Shown one piece after another: positions 16,079-25,338 of a stretch of DNA of 46,282 bases. Below the pieces are notes generated by a model. That model was not told the origin of the DNA and searched no databases. It saw nothing but the letters and a program-made list of their open reading frames with translations. Where the stretch lies: the NCBI GenBank assembly GCA_026391595.1, contig JAPLDY010000092.1:1-46282 (forward strand), in the 5' to 3' direction. The stretch is from Bacteroidia bacterium. Lineage in GTDB: Bacteria > Bacteroidota > Bacteroidia > Bacteroidales > VadinHA17. Both the position numbers and the translations under genes were made by a program. Positions within the stretch are counted from its first letter, which is position 1, and each line of letters opens with the position of its first letter.

Positions 16079-16123
16079 TGCTTGTTGCCTTACGCCTGAT
16101 GCCTGTCGCACAATGCCTTTTTA
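16075..16123 (+). repeat. Heptamer array between the stops of hydF and the MBOAT gene
   Basis: Six 7-nt units ending in GC run without interruption from 16075 to 16116, for example TTGTTGC (16082-16088), CTTACGC (16089-16095), CTGATGC (16096-16102) and CTGTCGC (16103-16109). CTTTTTA at 16117-16123 follows, whose TTA is the minus-strand stop of the MBOAT gene. The same CTTTTTA junction occurs at 44216-44222. The array fills the whole gap between the two convergent genes. Confidence 0.75.
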
Positions 16124-19033
16124 AAATCTGAAATAAATAAAAGGCATCACATCGGTTGTCCTCATCTGCAATAACAGTACCGCTACCATCATTACCACCA
16201 CCAGCTGGAGTATCAGCGGCATTCTGATGAACAGTCCCCGGTAAGATTCCTTAACCTTTTCTGGAAGAAAATGGATTATATAACCTGCAGCCATCAGAAG
16301 AAATACGCTGGCATATGAGGGCAGAAGAGTCATATATGAACCCGGAGAGAAATTCTCTCCTATCTGCCTGATCATCATTATGGCACTATGCAGGTCAGGA
16401 GCCCTGAAGAAGATCCAGCAGAAGCTTACAAAATTGAAGGTCAGGAATATTGCAAATATACGTCCAAAACGGTTCGATCTAAACCTCCCGCCAAATATTG
16501 AATTCAATATCTTGCTGATTACAAGGCCAATGCCATGCAGCCCTCCCCAAATCACAAACCTGATTGATGCACCATGCCATAAACCCCCAAGCAGCATTGT
16601 GATCATAAGGTTCAGCCAGGACCTGAATTTTCCTTTCCTGCTACCTCCCAGGGAGATATATAGATAGTCCTTAAGCCATCGTGAAAGTGAGATATGCCAC
16701 CTTTTCCAGAAATCTGAGATGTCTGAGGCTTTATACGGAGAATTGAAGTTTACAGGCAGCCTGAATCCCAGGATCAGCGCCACTCCTATCGCAATGTCGG
16801 TGTAGCCCGAGAAATCACAGTAGATCTGCAAACCGTAGCCATAGACAGCCATCAGATTTTCAAATCCTGAAAACATTGAAGGAATATCAAAAACGCGGTC
16901 GACGAAATTGACAGCAATGAAATCGCCGATCACGATCTTTTTTATCAGACCCTTTGAGATCATGAAAAGCGCATGGCCGAATTCCCTTTTTGTGAGGCTG
17001 AAGGGAGCATACAGCTGAGGAATGAATTCTGAAGCTCTTACAATTGGCCCGGCTACAAGTTGAGGAAAGAATGATACATAAAATCCAAAATCAATAATGT
17101 TTTTAACAGGTTCAAGCTTGCCCCTGTAAATATCAATTGTATAGCTGAGCGACTGGAAAGTAAAAAATGATATCCCTGCAGGAAGGATTATTGTTATGAT
17201 ATCGAAGTTTGTACCCAGCAGAGTGTTCGAAAAGGAAGCAAGAAAATCGTATACCTGAAAATTGGTCCCTGCGAGATCGTTTATCGTGCCGACAATAAAT
17301 CCGGTGTATTTGAAATATGCCAGGATCCCCAGGTTCGAGAGCAGACTGAAGATAATGAAAAGTCTTTTGAATATCTTCCTGCGCGAACGGAATATCAGGT
17401 AGCCGCAGGTAAAATCAATGAGTGTTACAAAAACAAGAAGGAAAAGGAACAGACCACCGGTTTTATAATAAAAGAAAAGACTTACGATCAGTAGATAAAA
17501 ATTTCTCAGAAATAATTTTTTGTAAATCAGGCTGTAACCGGCTAAGACAATCAGCAGGAAGAGCCAGAAGGCCGGTGCAGAAAAAATAAAGGGCTTGTCA
17601 GGTTCATAGCTTAATATCTGCGATATCACCGATCCTGCAGAAAATTTTTGCTGGTCACCTGCCTGTACTGTTTCCCCCCCTGCAGATTGAACCGATGTCA
17701 CTGAGTCAATCTCAGGCAGAGGCATTTCATTCTGTAGAGAATCTTCCGGCCTTACCATGAACATTGCCTTATTCAGCATCATTGACAATGTATCAGCCCC
17801 GGGATACGTAAAATGCACATAATCATACTGAGCCAGAGGAGGCTTCTTTTCTGCCCATTTAACAATTGACATGCTTCCGCCCATAGCTGTGTAAGAGTCC
17901 CAGAAAGCAGCTCCTGCCTCCAGGGCAGCCTCTTTCTGAGCCCTGATTATTGCCGGAATATTGGTATACGATCTTATTGAGTCCCCGCTGCCCCGGGCCA
18001 TATCGGAGACTCCGATAACCAGAACCGGAGTGCAGGGAGCTACCTCCTTAAGAGCTTTTATCTGTCTGGAAAGCCCTCTCTTATAATAGGTATAATCATT
18101 TCTTACATTTTTCACTATGTTAAGACCGTAATGAAGAATGATAAGATCTGGAGAAAGCATTCCATAAACGGCTTTCAGGTTGTCACTTCCGGTCATGGTG
18201 AATTCAAGTCCGGCGCTGCCTCTCTGGGGGATATTGTCGACAATTACCCCTTTTTTGCTTTCTATGCTGATCCCATAGATATCAGGACTCACTTTACCTT
18301 CAAATCCGATCACAATCTCATGTGCACCTTTCAAGTCGCTGACTAGCTCATGAACTCCCGGTCCACTTTGGAGTGTGTCCGAAAATAGCTGATTATGCCC
18401 TTTAATGGAAACATTCACTTTCCCTTTATTAAGAAAATAGAAGATCCTCATTATTTCAAAGGAAGCCGAAGCAGTGTCGGAGTAGTCAGAAGGCCTGATC
18501 TTTATTTCTGCTTTGACAGGTTCAGCAGATATTACACCTTCAGGCAGATAACGGCATATGGCCATAAAAGGTCCAAGGTTATTATGGCTTAGCTCTCCGG
18601 ATTTATAGGAGAGATAATTATATCTTTTCCATTCAGGTGAGGATCGGATCCATATCGTTTTTGTATACATCACCGGCATCACGGGAAGGAACAATCCTGG
18701 TCCGGTTCCCTCTCTTCCCTCTCTTAACAACTGACGCAGATAAAATGTAATACGGTCGCCCTCGAGCTGCGAATCACCATAATACATGATCCTTACCTGG
18801 CCTTTTGACCTGCTGAGAGAATCCATGAAAGGTGCCAGCGGATCAGCAGTGTCAGCAATTGCCGTAATTATTTTTTTAGAGGGAATGACACTAGTATCTG
18901 AAATAATAGCCGTATCAGCTATTTCAGGTGATGAAGACCTGGAAATCAACTCTTTGAAAGGGAAAATATTAAAAAACCATGTCAGGCAGACAAGGAATAT
19001 CAGCAATACTAAAAACGACCTGAAAGGGCGCAT
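16121..19033 (-). CDS. SGNH hydrolase-like / MBOAT O-acyltransferase fusion
   Basis: A 970-residue membrane protein. After an N-terminal anchor (about 5-25), the extracytoplasmic half resembles an SGNH/GDSL esterase: block I GDSQ at 86-89, HYGLN near 305, and the late D404-x-x-H407. Residues about 475-970 are a multi-helix MBOAT domain of the AlgI/DltB type, with the conserved WHG (about 819) and His in GGLHG (about 831). In alginate-type acetylation systems AlgI moves acyl groups across the membrane and a separate SGNH protein (AlgJ/AlgX) places them on the polymer; here both steps seem joined in one chain. The substrate is unknown: peptidoglycan, exopolysaccharide or teichoic-like glycan are possible. 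It begins 16 nt after mltD and is probably cotranscribed. Confidence 0.85.
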   Translation of the reverse strand: MRPFRSFLVLLIFLVCLTWFFNIFPFKELISRSSSPEIADTAIISDTSVIPSKKIITAIADTADPLAPFMDSLSRSKGQVRIMYYGDSQLEGDRITFYLRQLLREGREGTGPGLFLPVMPVMYTKTIWIRSSPEWKRYNYLSYKSGELSHNNLGPFMAICRYLPEGVISAEPVKAEIKIRPSDYSDTASASFEIMRIFYFLNKGKVNVSIKGHNQLFSDTLQSGPGVHELVSDLKGAHEIVIGFEGKVSPDIYGISIESKKGVIVDNIPQRGSAGLEFTMTGSDNLKAVYGMLSPDLIILHYGLNIVKNVRNDYTYYKRGLSRQIKALKEVAPCTPVLVIGVSDMARGSGDSIRSYTNIPAIIRAQKEAALEAGAAFWDSYTAMGGSMSIVKWAEKKPPLAQYDYVHFTYPGADTLSMMLNKAMFMVRPEDSLQNEMPLPEIDSVTSVQSAGGETVQAGDQQKFSAGSVISQILSYEPDKPFIFSAPAFWLFLLIVLAGYSLIYKKLFLRNFYLLIVSLFFYYKTGGLFLFLLVFVTLIDFTCGYLIFRSRRKIFKRLFIIFSLLSNLGILAYFKYTGFIVGTINDLAGTNFQVYDFLASFSNTLLGTNFDIITIILPAGISFFTFQSLSYTIDIYRGKLEPVKNIIDFGFYVSFFPQLVAGPIVRASEFIPQLYAPFSLTKREFGHALFMISKGLIKKIVIGDFIAVNFVDRVFDIPSMFSGFENLMAVYGYGLQIYCDFSGYTDIAIGVALILGFRLPVNFNSPYKASDISDFWKRWHISLSRWLKDYLYISLGGSRKGKFRSWLNLMITMLLGGLWHGASIRFVIWGGLHGIGLVISKILNSIFGGRFRSNRFGRIFAIFLTFNFVSFCWIFFRAPDLHSAIMMIRQIGENFSPGSYMTLLPSYASVFLLMAAGYIIHFLPEKVKESYRGLFIRMPLILQLVVVMMVAVLLLQMRTTDVMPFIYFRF

Positions 19034-19049
19034 ATATTGATGTCAGGGA

Positions 19050-20606
19050 TCAGCTCTTCTTTTTTATTTTAAGCACCTGTCCCGCTTTAATTTTTTCAGG
19101 ATCCGAAATATTGTTCAAAGTCAGAACCTCGGTCGTCGTGACATTGTCATATAGCTTCACAATATCCCAGATTGTATCTCCGTCACGAACAGTATGTATA
19201 ATGTAGTCACCGTCAGTCTGAACCGGGGCAGCTGACTGAAAGGTTGCAGATGTTGTATTTGAAGACACGCTCTTACCTATCATCGCCTGTTTCTCTGCAA
19301 AGGACATCTCGTTCACCTTTGAATAATATTCTGATTTTGTAGGATCAATGTAAACGACAAGCTTCTGTCCTATCCTGATAGTGTTACGGTAAATATCATT
19401 CCAGTAACGCAGCTCGGATAATCCGACCCGGTACCATTCAGAAATAAAACCCAGATTATCGCCATCCCTGACAGTATAAATCAGCTTTGTTTTCCCCTTT
19501 ATGTCAGCTGGTGCATAAATTGACCTCGTAGGATCGGCAATCTGAGTGGTCCTGTTCAAATATATATCTGATTTATATTGACGGATTGTATCATTAAGGT
19601 CGATAAAATCACCGAGATGGTTCAACGGCAATGTAAGAGATTGAGGTTTTGAGGATCCCGGGATCAGGCCGGTTTTATATTGTGGATTCAGAGCCTTTAA
19701 CTCGCCATAAGGGATTTTCATCACTTCGGATATCTGAATAAGATGAATATCCTTATTGACCATTATCGTATCAGTTGCAACAGGTATATTCAGCGGTAAT
19801 GGTCTGATATTATGTTCAGGATAATAATTTATGGCATACACTGCTGCAACATATTGAGGGATATAACCCCTGGTCTCTCGCGGAAGCCTGTAATAGATCG
19901 CCCAGTAATCTTTTTTGTTTCCTGATCTCCGTATTGCCTTATTTACGTTTCCCGGACCGCAGTTATACGCAGCAATTACCAGTATCCAATCGTTGTAAAT
20001 TTTGTACAGGTCCTGGATATATTTTGCAGCAGCATAAGTCGATTTCACAGGACTTCTTCTTTCATCGACAATTGAATTTATCGTAAGTCCGCACATCCTT
20101 CCTGTGCTGTACATGAATTGCCATAAGCCTGTCGCGCCGGAATACCTGTTAACGGCATTTGGATTGAGAGCTGATTCAATTACTGCCATGTATTTGAGTT
20201 CAGTCGGGATCCCGCACTTATCGAAAATATCTTCGATCATCGGAAAATAATAGTCCATAAGTCCCAGCACCGCAGCGAATTGCTCCCTCTGCTTAATTGT
20301 ATAGACATGTATATGATTGCGTATTATGCTATTATAATCAAGTTTTACTATTGAATTTATCTTGCTGAGCCTCTCTTTATATACACTGTCAGAATATTGA
20401 ATGCCAGCTGTATCGTTTGAAAAAATATCCGGATCGTTTTGAAGCGCCATCTTCACATACCATGAGCTTAACAGACTGTCAAGATCAGCGGTTATCCTTT
20501 CTGTGTCGATATTGTTTCTGATGATGATGGTATCGGCATCAGCCGATGCCATAACATTAATAACAGCGGTTAAAAATATTGCAAGCAAAATACAGATCTT
20601 CTTCAT
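19050..20606 (-). CDS. mltD: Membrane-bound lytic transglycosylase with two LysM domains (MltD-like)
   Basis: Cleaves peptidoglycan glycan strands to 1,6-anhydro ends. It has 518 residues with a signal peptide (MKKICILLAIFLTAVINVMA). The SLT catalytic domain spans about 120-270: catalytic E144 in VIESALNPN, GATGLWQFM, and AAYNCGPGNVNKAI. Two LysM modules follow in the C-terminal third (TVRDGDNLGFISEWY near 375-420 and TVRDGDTIWDIVKLY near 468-515), which bind GlcNAc residues. The final residues are basic. It is fourth in the parA operon, separated by 12 nt from DUF5683. This gene order is common in Bacteroidetes and suggests coupling of cell-wall remodelling with chromosome segregation genes. 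Confidence 0.93.
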   Translation of the reverse strand: MKKICILLAIFLTAVINVMASADADTIIIRNNIDTERITADLDSLLSSWYVKMALQNDPDIFSNDTAGIQYSDSVYKERLSKINSIVKLDYNSIIRNHIHVYTIKQREQFAAVLGLMDYYFPMIEDIFDKCGIPTELKYMAVIESALNPNAVNRYSGATGLWQFMYSTGRMCGLTINSIVDERRSPVKSTYAAAKYIQDLYKIYNDWILVIAAYNCGPGNVNKAIRRSGNKKDYWAIYYRLPRETRGYIPQYVAAVYAINYYPEHNIRPLPLNIPVATDTIMVNKDIHLIQISEVMKIPYGELKALNPQYKTGLIPGSSKPQSLTLPLNHLGDFIDLNDTIRQYKSDIYLNRTTQIADPTRSIYAPADIKGKTKLIYTVRDGDNLGFISEWYRVGLSELRYWNDIYRNTIRIGQKLVVYIDPTKSEYYSKVNEMSFAEKQAMIGKSVSSNTTSATFQSAAPVQTDGDYIIHTVRDGDTIWDIVKLYDNVTTTEVLTLNNISDPEKIKAGQVLKIKKKS

Positions 20607-20618
20607 CCAATCACACTT

Positions 20619-21245
20619 TTAAAAAGTTACTCTCATTGTCACTCCAACTCCCGGTGCAGCCTGACCTTCCAGAGGGACCTTCATGGGTACTAGATTAATA
20701 TCCAGGTCGTCGCTTACGTCGTAATTAAAAAGGCTTGCATCGACATTAGCATCCAAAATGGATACCATGTACCAGAGTGCTATGCCAATATATGAAAGAT
20801 CACGATATTTTCTAAAATAATCCATTCTGCTTGAAATCCTGTCTCTGTACCAGGAATAGGATGCCGGATTGATTACCGGGTCAAAATCAGACGGATTCAC
20901 GCCCTCCAGTCCTTTGAGTTTCAGATAACTTGCCGTTTCAGGAAAAGCATCAGTAAGATCCTGGTATGCTTTCAACAAGGTATTATAATTTGAACCATTG
21001 TAATTCGCCGCATAAGCTATCCCGGCAAATCCTGCATATACCACCGGGATCTTCCAGTATTTCCGGTTATAGATCTGTCCGAGTCCGGGAAGAGCAATTG
21101 CCAGCATGGTCGCACGCTGGGGCTCAGGTTTGAACAGCCGTTTCTCCTGTTTTGGAATGGCCAATGTATCCTGAGCGCTGCTATTCAGCTGAAAAAATAA
21201 CAGCAAGGCGATAATGATAATTAATATTTTCTGACAGCTCTTCAA
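20619..21245 (-). CDS. DUF5683 family protein
   Basis: A 208-residue envelope protein of unknown function. The N-terminus has a signal peptide (LIIIIALLLFFQLNSSAQ), followed by PQRATMLAIALPGLGQIYNRKYWKIPVVYAGF, typical of DUF5683, then a membrane segment, a helical region with YRDLSYIGIALWYMVSILDANVDASLF, and a beta-rich tail. The start is a TTG at 21245; no in-frame ATG precedes the signal peptide, and the first internal Met (residue 47) is beyond it. It lies between parB and mltD, its usual place in this phylum, and may be an outer-membrane or periplasmic partner of the transglycosylase. Confidence 0.85.
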   Translation of the reverse strand: MKSCQKILIIIIALLLFFQLNSSAQDTLAIPKQEKRLFKPEPQRATMLAIALPGLGQIYNRKYWKIPVVYAGFAGIAYAANYNGSNYNTLLKAYQDLTDAFPETASYLKLKGLEGVNPSDFDPVINPASYSWYRDRISSRMDYFRKYRDLSYIGIALWYMVSILDANVDASLFNYDVSDDLDINLVPMKVPLEGQAAPGVGVTMRVTF

Positions 21246-21308
21246 AATATAAACACGCCTGTACCGAGAGGCGATACTGGTAAAATAAAGCGATAAAGAT
21301 AATTATTT

Positions 21309-22196
21309 TCAGGAGTTGAGGCGGTCAAAGACTCCCAAAATGCGTTCCATCTCTTCGGGATTTTCAAACGGGATAACGATCTTCCCTTTCCCGAATTCGT
21401 TTATTCTGAAGTTTACTTTGGCTGAAAATATCTTATCCAGATGCTCGGTAAGCTGTGCAAAATCCTGATTAAGCTTTTTCTTTCTTTCAAGTTTTTCCGG
21501 ATCCTTGATCTTATCTGACTGAAGCTGTCGTACGAGCTCTTCGGCCTGCCTGACTGAAAGATCTCCGTCAACAATCTTATAATATACGTTGATCTGTTTT
21601 TTCGGATCTTCAATATTGACAAGTGTCCGTGCATGTCCCATAGTAAGGTTCTTGTTCTTTATACCGAGCTGAATTTCAGCTGGGAGCTTGAGAAGCCGAA
21701 GGTAGTTTGCAACTGTCGATCTCTGCTTGCCAACCCTTTCACTAAGCTGTTCCTGTGTCAGTTTGCACTCTTCAATAAGACGTTGAAAGCTTATCGCAAC
21801 CTCAACAGCATCCAGATCTTCACGCTGAATATTCTCAACAAGTGCCAGCTCAAGCATGGCCTGATCATCAGCAGTACGTATGAATGCAGGAACATGTGTA
21901 AGTCCTGCCAGCCTGGCTGCTCTTAAACGTCTTTCTCCGGCAATTAGCTGATATCTTCCGCCTCCTGATTCACGTACAGTAAGTGGCTGGACAATACCAA
22001 GTTTCTTTATTGATGCAGCCAGTTCATCGAGTGACTGTCCGTCAAATGTGGTTCTTGGTTGAAATGGATTGCCATCGATGGAGTCGATAGCAATGTCCTG
22101 ATTTGCTTCAACTTTTTTCTCAAGGACCTCTTTCTCAACGCCGTCAATCAAAGCACCGAGGCCTCTTCCCAATGCATTTTTCTTTGTCATGTTCAT
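21309..22196 (-). CDS. parB: Chromosome-partitioning protein ParB
   Basis: CTP-dependent DNA clamp that loads at parS and works with ParA in chromosome segregation. It has 295 residues. The N-terminus contains ALGRGLGALID, the ParA-interacting motif. The N-terminal domain has GNPFQPR and the CTP-binding GERRLRAARLAG. A helix-turn-helix follows (LTQEQLSERVGKQRSTVANYLRLLKLP), and the C-terminal part is the dimerisation domain. The start may be the ATG at 22196 or 22190 (Met3). It lies 18 nt after parA. I found no classic 16-bp parS site in the window. Confidence 0.96.
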   Translation of the reverse strand: MNMTKKNALGRGLGALIDGVEKEVLEKKVEANQDIAIDSIDGNPFQPRTTFDGQSLDELAASIKKLGIVQPLTVRESGGGRYQLIAGERRLRAARLAGLTHVPAFIRTADDQAMLELALVENIQREDLDAVEVAISFQRLIEECKLTQEQLSERVGKQRSTVANYLRLLKLPAEIQLGIKNKNLTMGHARTLVNIEDPKKQINVYYKIVDGDLSVRQAEELVRQLQSDKIKDPEKLERKKKLNQDFAQLTEHLDKIFSAKVNFRINEFGKGKIVIPFENPEEMERILGVFDRLNS

Positions 22197-22214
22197 TGTT
22201 TTATCAGTTGAATG

Positions 22215-22997
22215 CTACGCCTGCTTAACTCTTGCTTCCTCTTTCTCGATCAGCTCCTTGGCAAGGTTGAGGTAGTTGACGGTTCCCCTTGAATCAGCAT
22301 CATACAAGATCGCCGGCTGGCCAAAACTAGGGGCTTCAGACAACTTTACATTTCTCTGAATGATTGTTTTGAATACCATCTGCTGGAAATGCTTATTCAC
22401 CTCATCTGCAACCTGGTTTGAAAGCCTGAGCCGGGAGTCGTACATAGTCAGAAGGAATCCTTCAATTTCCAGATCGGGGTTCAGGTTGTTCTGGATTATT
22501 TTTATGGTATTGAGCAGCTTCCCGAGTCCTTCCAGCGCAAAATATTCGCACTGTACAGGTATAATCACTGAGTTGGAGGCTGTAAGGGCATTTACGGTAA
22601 GAAGTCCGAGAGAGGGTGAGCAATCGACAAGCACATAATTATAATCGTCGCTTATTCTGGCCAGTACCCGCTTCATTATCTTCTCCCTCTCAGGCCTGTC
22701 AAGCATTTCAATTTCTGCACCGACAAGATCAATATTTGAAGGCATCAGCGAAAGGTTTTCCACCTCGCATGCAAGAATTGCCTCTTTGGGATCGCGCCCG
22801 TCAATCAGACAATCGTAAATGGTACATGTTATTTTGCGGGTATCCATACCTATTCCTGATGTAGCATTTGCCTGCGGATCAGCATCAACTATAAGGACCT
22901 TCTTCTCCAGTGCAGCCAGGCTGGCTGCCAGATTGATCGCTGTTGTTGTCTTACCCACGCCGCCCTTCTGATTCGCTATTGCTATTATCCTTCCCAT
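22215..22997 (-). CDS. parA: ParA/Soj family chromosome-partitioning ATPase
   Basis: Deviant Walker ATPase that binds DNA non-specifically and drives ParB-parS movement. It has 260 residues. The deviant Walker A is KGGVGKTTT near residues 11-19 and switch II is DADPQAN; the ATP-binding domain continues with VLVDCSPSLG. Length and motifs match chromosomal Soj rather than plasmid ParA, since no N-terminal HTH is present. It is first in the minus-strand operon parA-parB-DUF5683-mltD-MBOAT, with a promoter element at 23038-23045. Confidence 0.96.
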   Translation of the reverse strand: MGRIIAIANQKGGVGKTTTAINLAASLAALEKKVLIVDADPQANATSGIGMDTRKITCTIYDCLIDGRDPKEAILACEVENLSLMPSNIDLVGAEIEMLDRPEREKIMKRVLARISDDYNYVLVDCSPSLGLLTVNALTASNSVIIPVQCEYFALEGLGKLLNTIKIIQNNLNPDLEIEGFLLTMYDSRLRLSNQVADEVNKHFQQMVFKTIIQRNVKLSEAPSFGQPAILYDADSRGTVNYLNLAKELIEKEEARVKQA

Positions 22998-23037
22998 CTG
23001 ATTCCTTTTAATGTTTTTACTGTTTAGTTTTGAGCTT

Positions 23038-23045
23038 CAAATTTA
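23038..23045 (-). promoter_or_regulatory. Bacteroidetes-type -7 element for the parA operon
   Basis: Minus strand TAAATTTG, matching TAnnTTTG, 40 nt upstream of the parA ATG. No -33 TTTG is evident at the expected distance. Confidence 0.5.
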
Positions 23046-23183
23046 CTATATAAAGCACCACCCGCTCCGGAACGGAAAGATGTAATTGTAAACATTTTTT
23101 TTACGATTTTCAACATCTTATTAACATACTGTTTTTTTGGTAAAAATCATATTATATTGATTTATTGACTATTAAGATTACCG

Positions 23184-23191
23184 TATCTTTG
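23184..23191 (+). promoter_or_regulatory. Bacteroidetes-type -7 element for the lipid kinase gene
   Basis: TATCTTTG matches TAnnTTTG, 82 nt before the ATG at 23274, giving a leader of about 75 nt. The 22998-23273 gap is very AT-rich; apart from this element, the divergent parA promoter and one DnaA-box-like sequence, I see nothing else in it. Confidence 0.45.
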
Positions 23192-23273
23192 TGGAAAAAT
23201 ATTATTCATTTCAATAATAAATCTATTTTCCGGGTTATTTTTACATCTTTACATACCATAATAAACTGATCAT

Positions 23274-24227
23274 ATGACAAATAATCCCGTACGTCCTGAA
23301 TGGTTCACCATCGTTAATCCTAATGCCGGCAATGGCAAGGGGAAAAAAGACTGGGAAAGGATTTCCGGTCTTTTTGCCAGAGAAAACATTCTTATAGTAT
23401 CAAAATTCACTGAAAGAAAAGGTCAGGCTACCGAGGTCATCAGGGAAGCCCTTGCTGCAGGCTTCAGAAAAATAATCTCGGTCGGCGGCGATGGAACCCT
23501 GAACGAAGTGGTAAACGGCATATTCACTCAGGATATCTGCCCCACAAAAGAAATAGTTGTAGGCATGATACCTGTCGGAACAGGCAACGACTGGGGACGT
23601 ATGTTCGGACTCCCGCTCATATATGAGGGGGCAGTAAAAGTGATCAAGGACAATAAGATCATGTTACACGATGTCGGAACAATCACATTTTTCAGCGGAG
23701 AAGGTCAGGAGAAGAGATATTTCATGAATATAGCCGGACTGGGTTTCGAGGCGGTCGTGGTAAGAAAGACCAACAAGCAGAAAGATAAAGGCAGAACCAG
23801 CCAGGCAGTCTATTTATATAACCTTCTTTCGAGTCTGATATCATACAAAAGACCTGTTGTGAATATTACAATCGACGGAAAGAGTATTACCACAAAGGCC
23901 TTTTCGATTAATGTAGGTAACGGACGCTATTGCGGCGGCGGAATGCGGCAAACACCTGAAGCACTGCCTGACGATGGACTGCTTGATATCACCGTTATAA
24001 AGGATATGGGAAGGATTGAAATTATTAAGGCTCTCAAGACCCTGTACGACGGGACCATTCTCAGCCATCCGAAGATTGACGGTTATCGCTGTACCAAACT
24101 GAAAGTTACCTGTGAAACGGCCCTTTATGCCGAGGCTGATGGAGAATCGCTCGGACATACTCCGGTTGAATTCGGTATAATACCGGGTGGTGTGAATGTG
24201 ATTTACGGAACGAAGATCACTCAGTAA
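23274..24227 (+). CDS. Diacylglycerol/lipid kinase family protein (YegS/DagK-like)
   Basis: A 317-residue soluble kinase of the DAGK catalytic-domain family, which phosphorylates diacylglycerol or related lipids at the inner membrane. Motifs are VNPNAGNGKGKK near residues 14-25, the hallmark GGDGTLNEVVNG near 73-84, and IPVGTGNDWGRMFGLP near 102-117; a C-terminal beta domain follows. A role in recycling diacylglycerol to phosphatidate, which CdsA then uses, would fit the pssA, cdsA and psd genes in this window, but the true lipid is not shown. Its 3' end overlaps the convergent glutaminyl cyclase gene by 11 nt. Confidence 0.92.
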   Translation: MTNNPVRPEWFTIVNPNAGNGKGKKDWERISGLFARENILIVSKFTERKGQATEVIREALAAGFRKIISVGGDGTLNEVVNGIFTQDICPTKEIVVGMIPVGTGNDWGRMFGLPLIYEGAVKVIKDNKIMLHDVGTITFFSGEGQEKRYFMNIAGLGFEAVVVRKTNKQKDKGRTSQAVYLYNLLSSLISYKRPVVNITIDGKSITTKAFSINVGNGRYCGGGMRQTPEALPDDGLLDITVIKDMGRIEIIKALKTLYDGTILSHPKIDGYRCTKLKVTCETALYAEADGESLGHTPVEFGIIPGGVNVIYGTKITQ

Positions 24228-25338
24228 GCCTGATCTCAAAAAGCTTCGGCCAGTTTTTTCCCGTAATAAATATCCTGCCGCCTTCACTGTCGAAGGCAAT
24301 TCCGTTCAGGACATTAACGCCGGTATCTGTATCAGGATCATTAAGTATTCCTTTGAGATCAATATAGCCTATCACCTTCCCTGAAGCAGGATCGATCCTG
24401 GCAATAAGGTCAGACATCCAGATATTGGCCCAGATCTCACCATTTATATATTCCAGCTCATTAAGACTGTCAACCTTTTCTTTATTGTCGTACACCTCAA
24501 TCCTCGACACGACTGTAAATGATTCAGGCTCATAGAAATACAGCACATTTGTTCCATCGCTCATCACAATGCGGTCCTTTATCGTCGTCAGACCCCAGCC
24601 TTCTGACTGATAGTAAATTTTGTTGAGTTGTTTGAAAGTCTGCCTCTCATACACAAATCCTACTTTTGATTGCCAGGTCACCTGATATATCCTGTCCTTA
24701 TATAATGTAATGCCTTCTCCGAAAAGATCAGAGCTGAGATTCAGCTGCCGGATAACCTTCCCGGTGGTCAGCTCCACCTCTCTAAGTGTCGATCCTGTCT
24801 GCTGACCTGTACCTTCATATAAAACACCATTGTAATAGAACAAACCCTGTGTGAAAGCGCTCCTGTCGTGAGGATAGGTATGTGCCACCTTATATCCGAA
24901 TCTTTTTGGCGGTGTATCTGAATAGACAATAATAAAGCGAGCTACAACAGTGCGGACACTTCCATCCCTGAAAGCAGTGGCTTTGACTGATTTCCTTCCG
25001 GTGCCTGTTGTAAAAGATTGAGGTATCTGATATTCCCAGGGTGTTGATTTCAGTGTTGCGGCATGCTTACCGTCAAAGGTCAGTATCACGGAATCAGGCT
25101 GCTGGTTTACATTTTCTGTTTCAAGGATGACTTTAACAACGTCTCCCAGTTTATATTCTGAGTCCTCTTCAGGAACCAGCATTTTAATGATCCGTGCAGG
25201 GGTATCTACTTCTGCGCCGGCTTTCTTTTCACCTGTTACCACAGACATCTTACCCGACTTGCCGTTGCAAGCGATAGTGAAAGCTGCAATAAGAAAGAGT
25301 GAAAAAGTCAGCAGGTATTTATTTAAATCATTCTTCAT
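24217..25338 (-). CDS. Plant-type glutaminyl-peptide cyclotransferase, lipoprotein
   Basis: Converts N-terminal glutamine to pyroglutamate on exported proteins. It has 373 residues. The N-terminus is a lipoprotein signal (LTFSLFLIAAFTIAC, Cys24), so it is probably anchored in the envelope. An Ig-like beta domain (about 45-125) precedes the five-bladed propeller of the plant/bacterial QC family (about 135-373), with HDRSAFTQGLFY, YEGTGQQTGSTLREV, LFGEGITLY, YQVTWQSKVGFVY, GEGWGL-like SEGWGLTT and NELEYINGEIWANIW. Such enzymes are frequent in Bacteroidetes, where many exported proteins expose Gln after signal cleavage. The start overlaps the 3' end of the HAD gene by 11 nt, so the two are coupled. 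Confidence 0.92.
   Translation of the reverse strand: MKNDLNKYLLTFSLFLIAAFTIACNGKSGKMSVVTGEKKAGAEVDTPARIIKMLVPEEDSEYKLGDVVKVILETENVNQQPDSVILTFDGKHAATLKSTPWEYQIPQSFTTGTGRKSVKATAFRDGSVRTVVARFIIVYSDTPPKRFGYKVAHTYPHDRSAFTQGLFYYNGVLYEGTGQQTGSTLREVELTTGKVIRQLNLSSDLFGEGITLYKDRIYQVTWQSKVGFVYERQTFKQLNKIYYQSEGWGLTTIKDRIVMSDGTNVLYFYEPESFTVVSRIEVYDNKEKVDSLNELEYINGEIWANIWMSDLIARIDPASGKVIGYIDLKGILNDPDTDTGVNVLNGIAFDSEGGRIFITGKNWPKLFEIRLTE

Noticed and set aside
21246-22997. A parS site within or near the par operon
   Set aside because: I could not find a 16-bp palindrome resembling TGTTTCACGTGAAACA in the window.
23190-23198. TGTGGAAAA (a DnaA-box-like TTTTCCACA on the minus strand) near parA, suggesting an origin
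   Set aside because: Only one such box is present, with no cluster and no dnaA, dnaN or other origin genes nearby; it overlaps a promoter element. Not enough for an origin.
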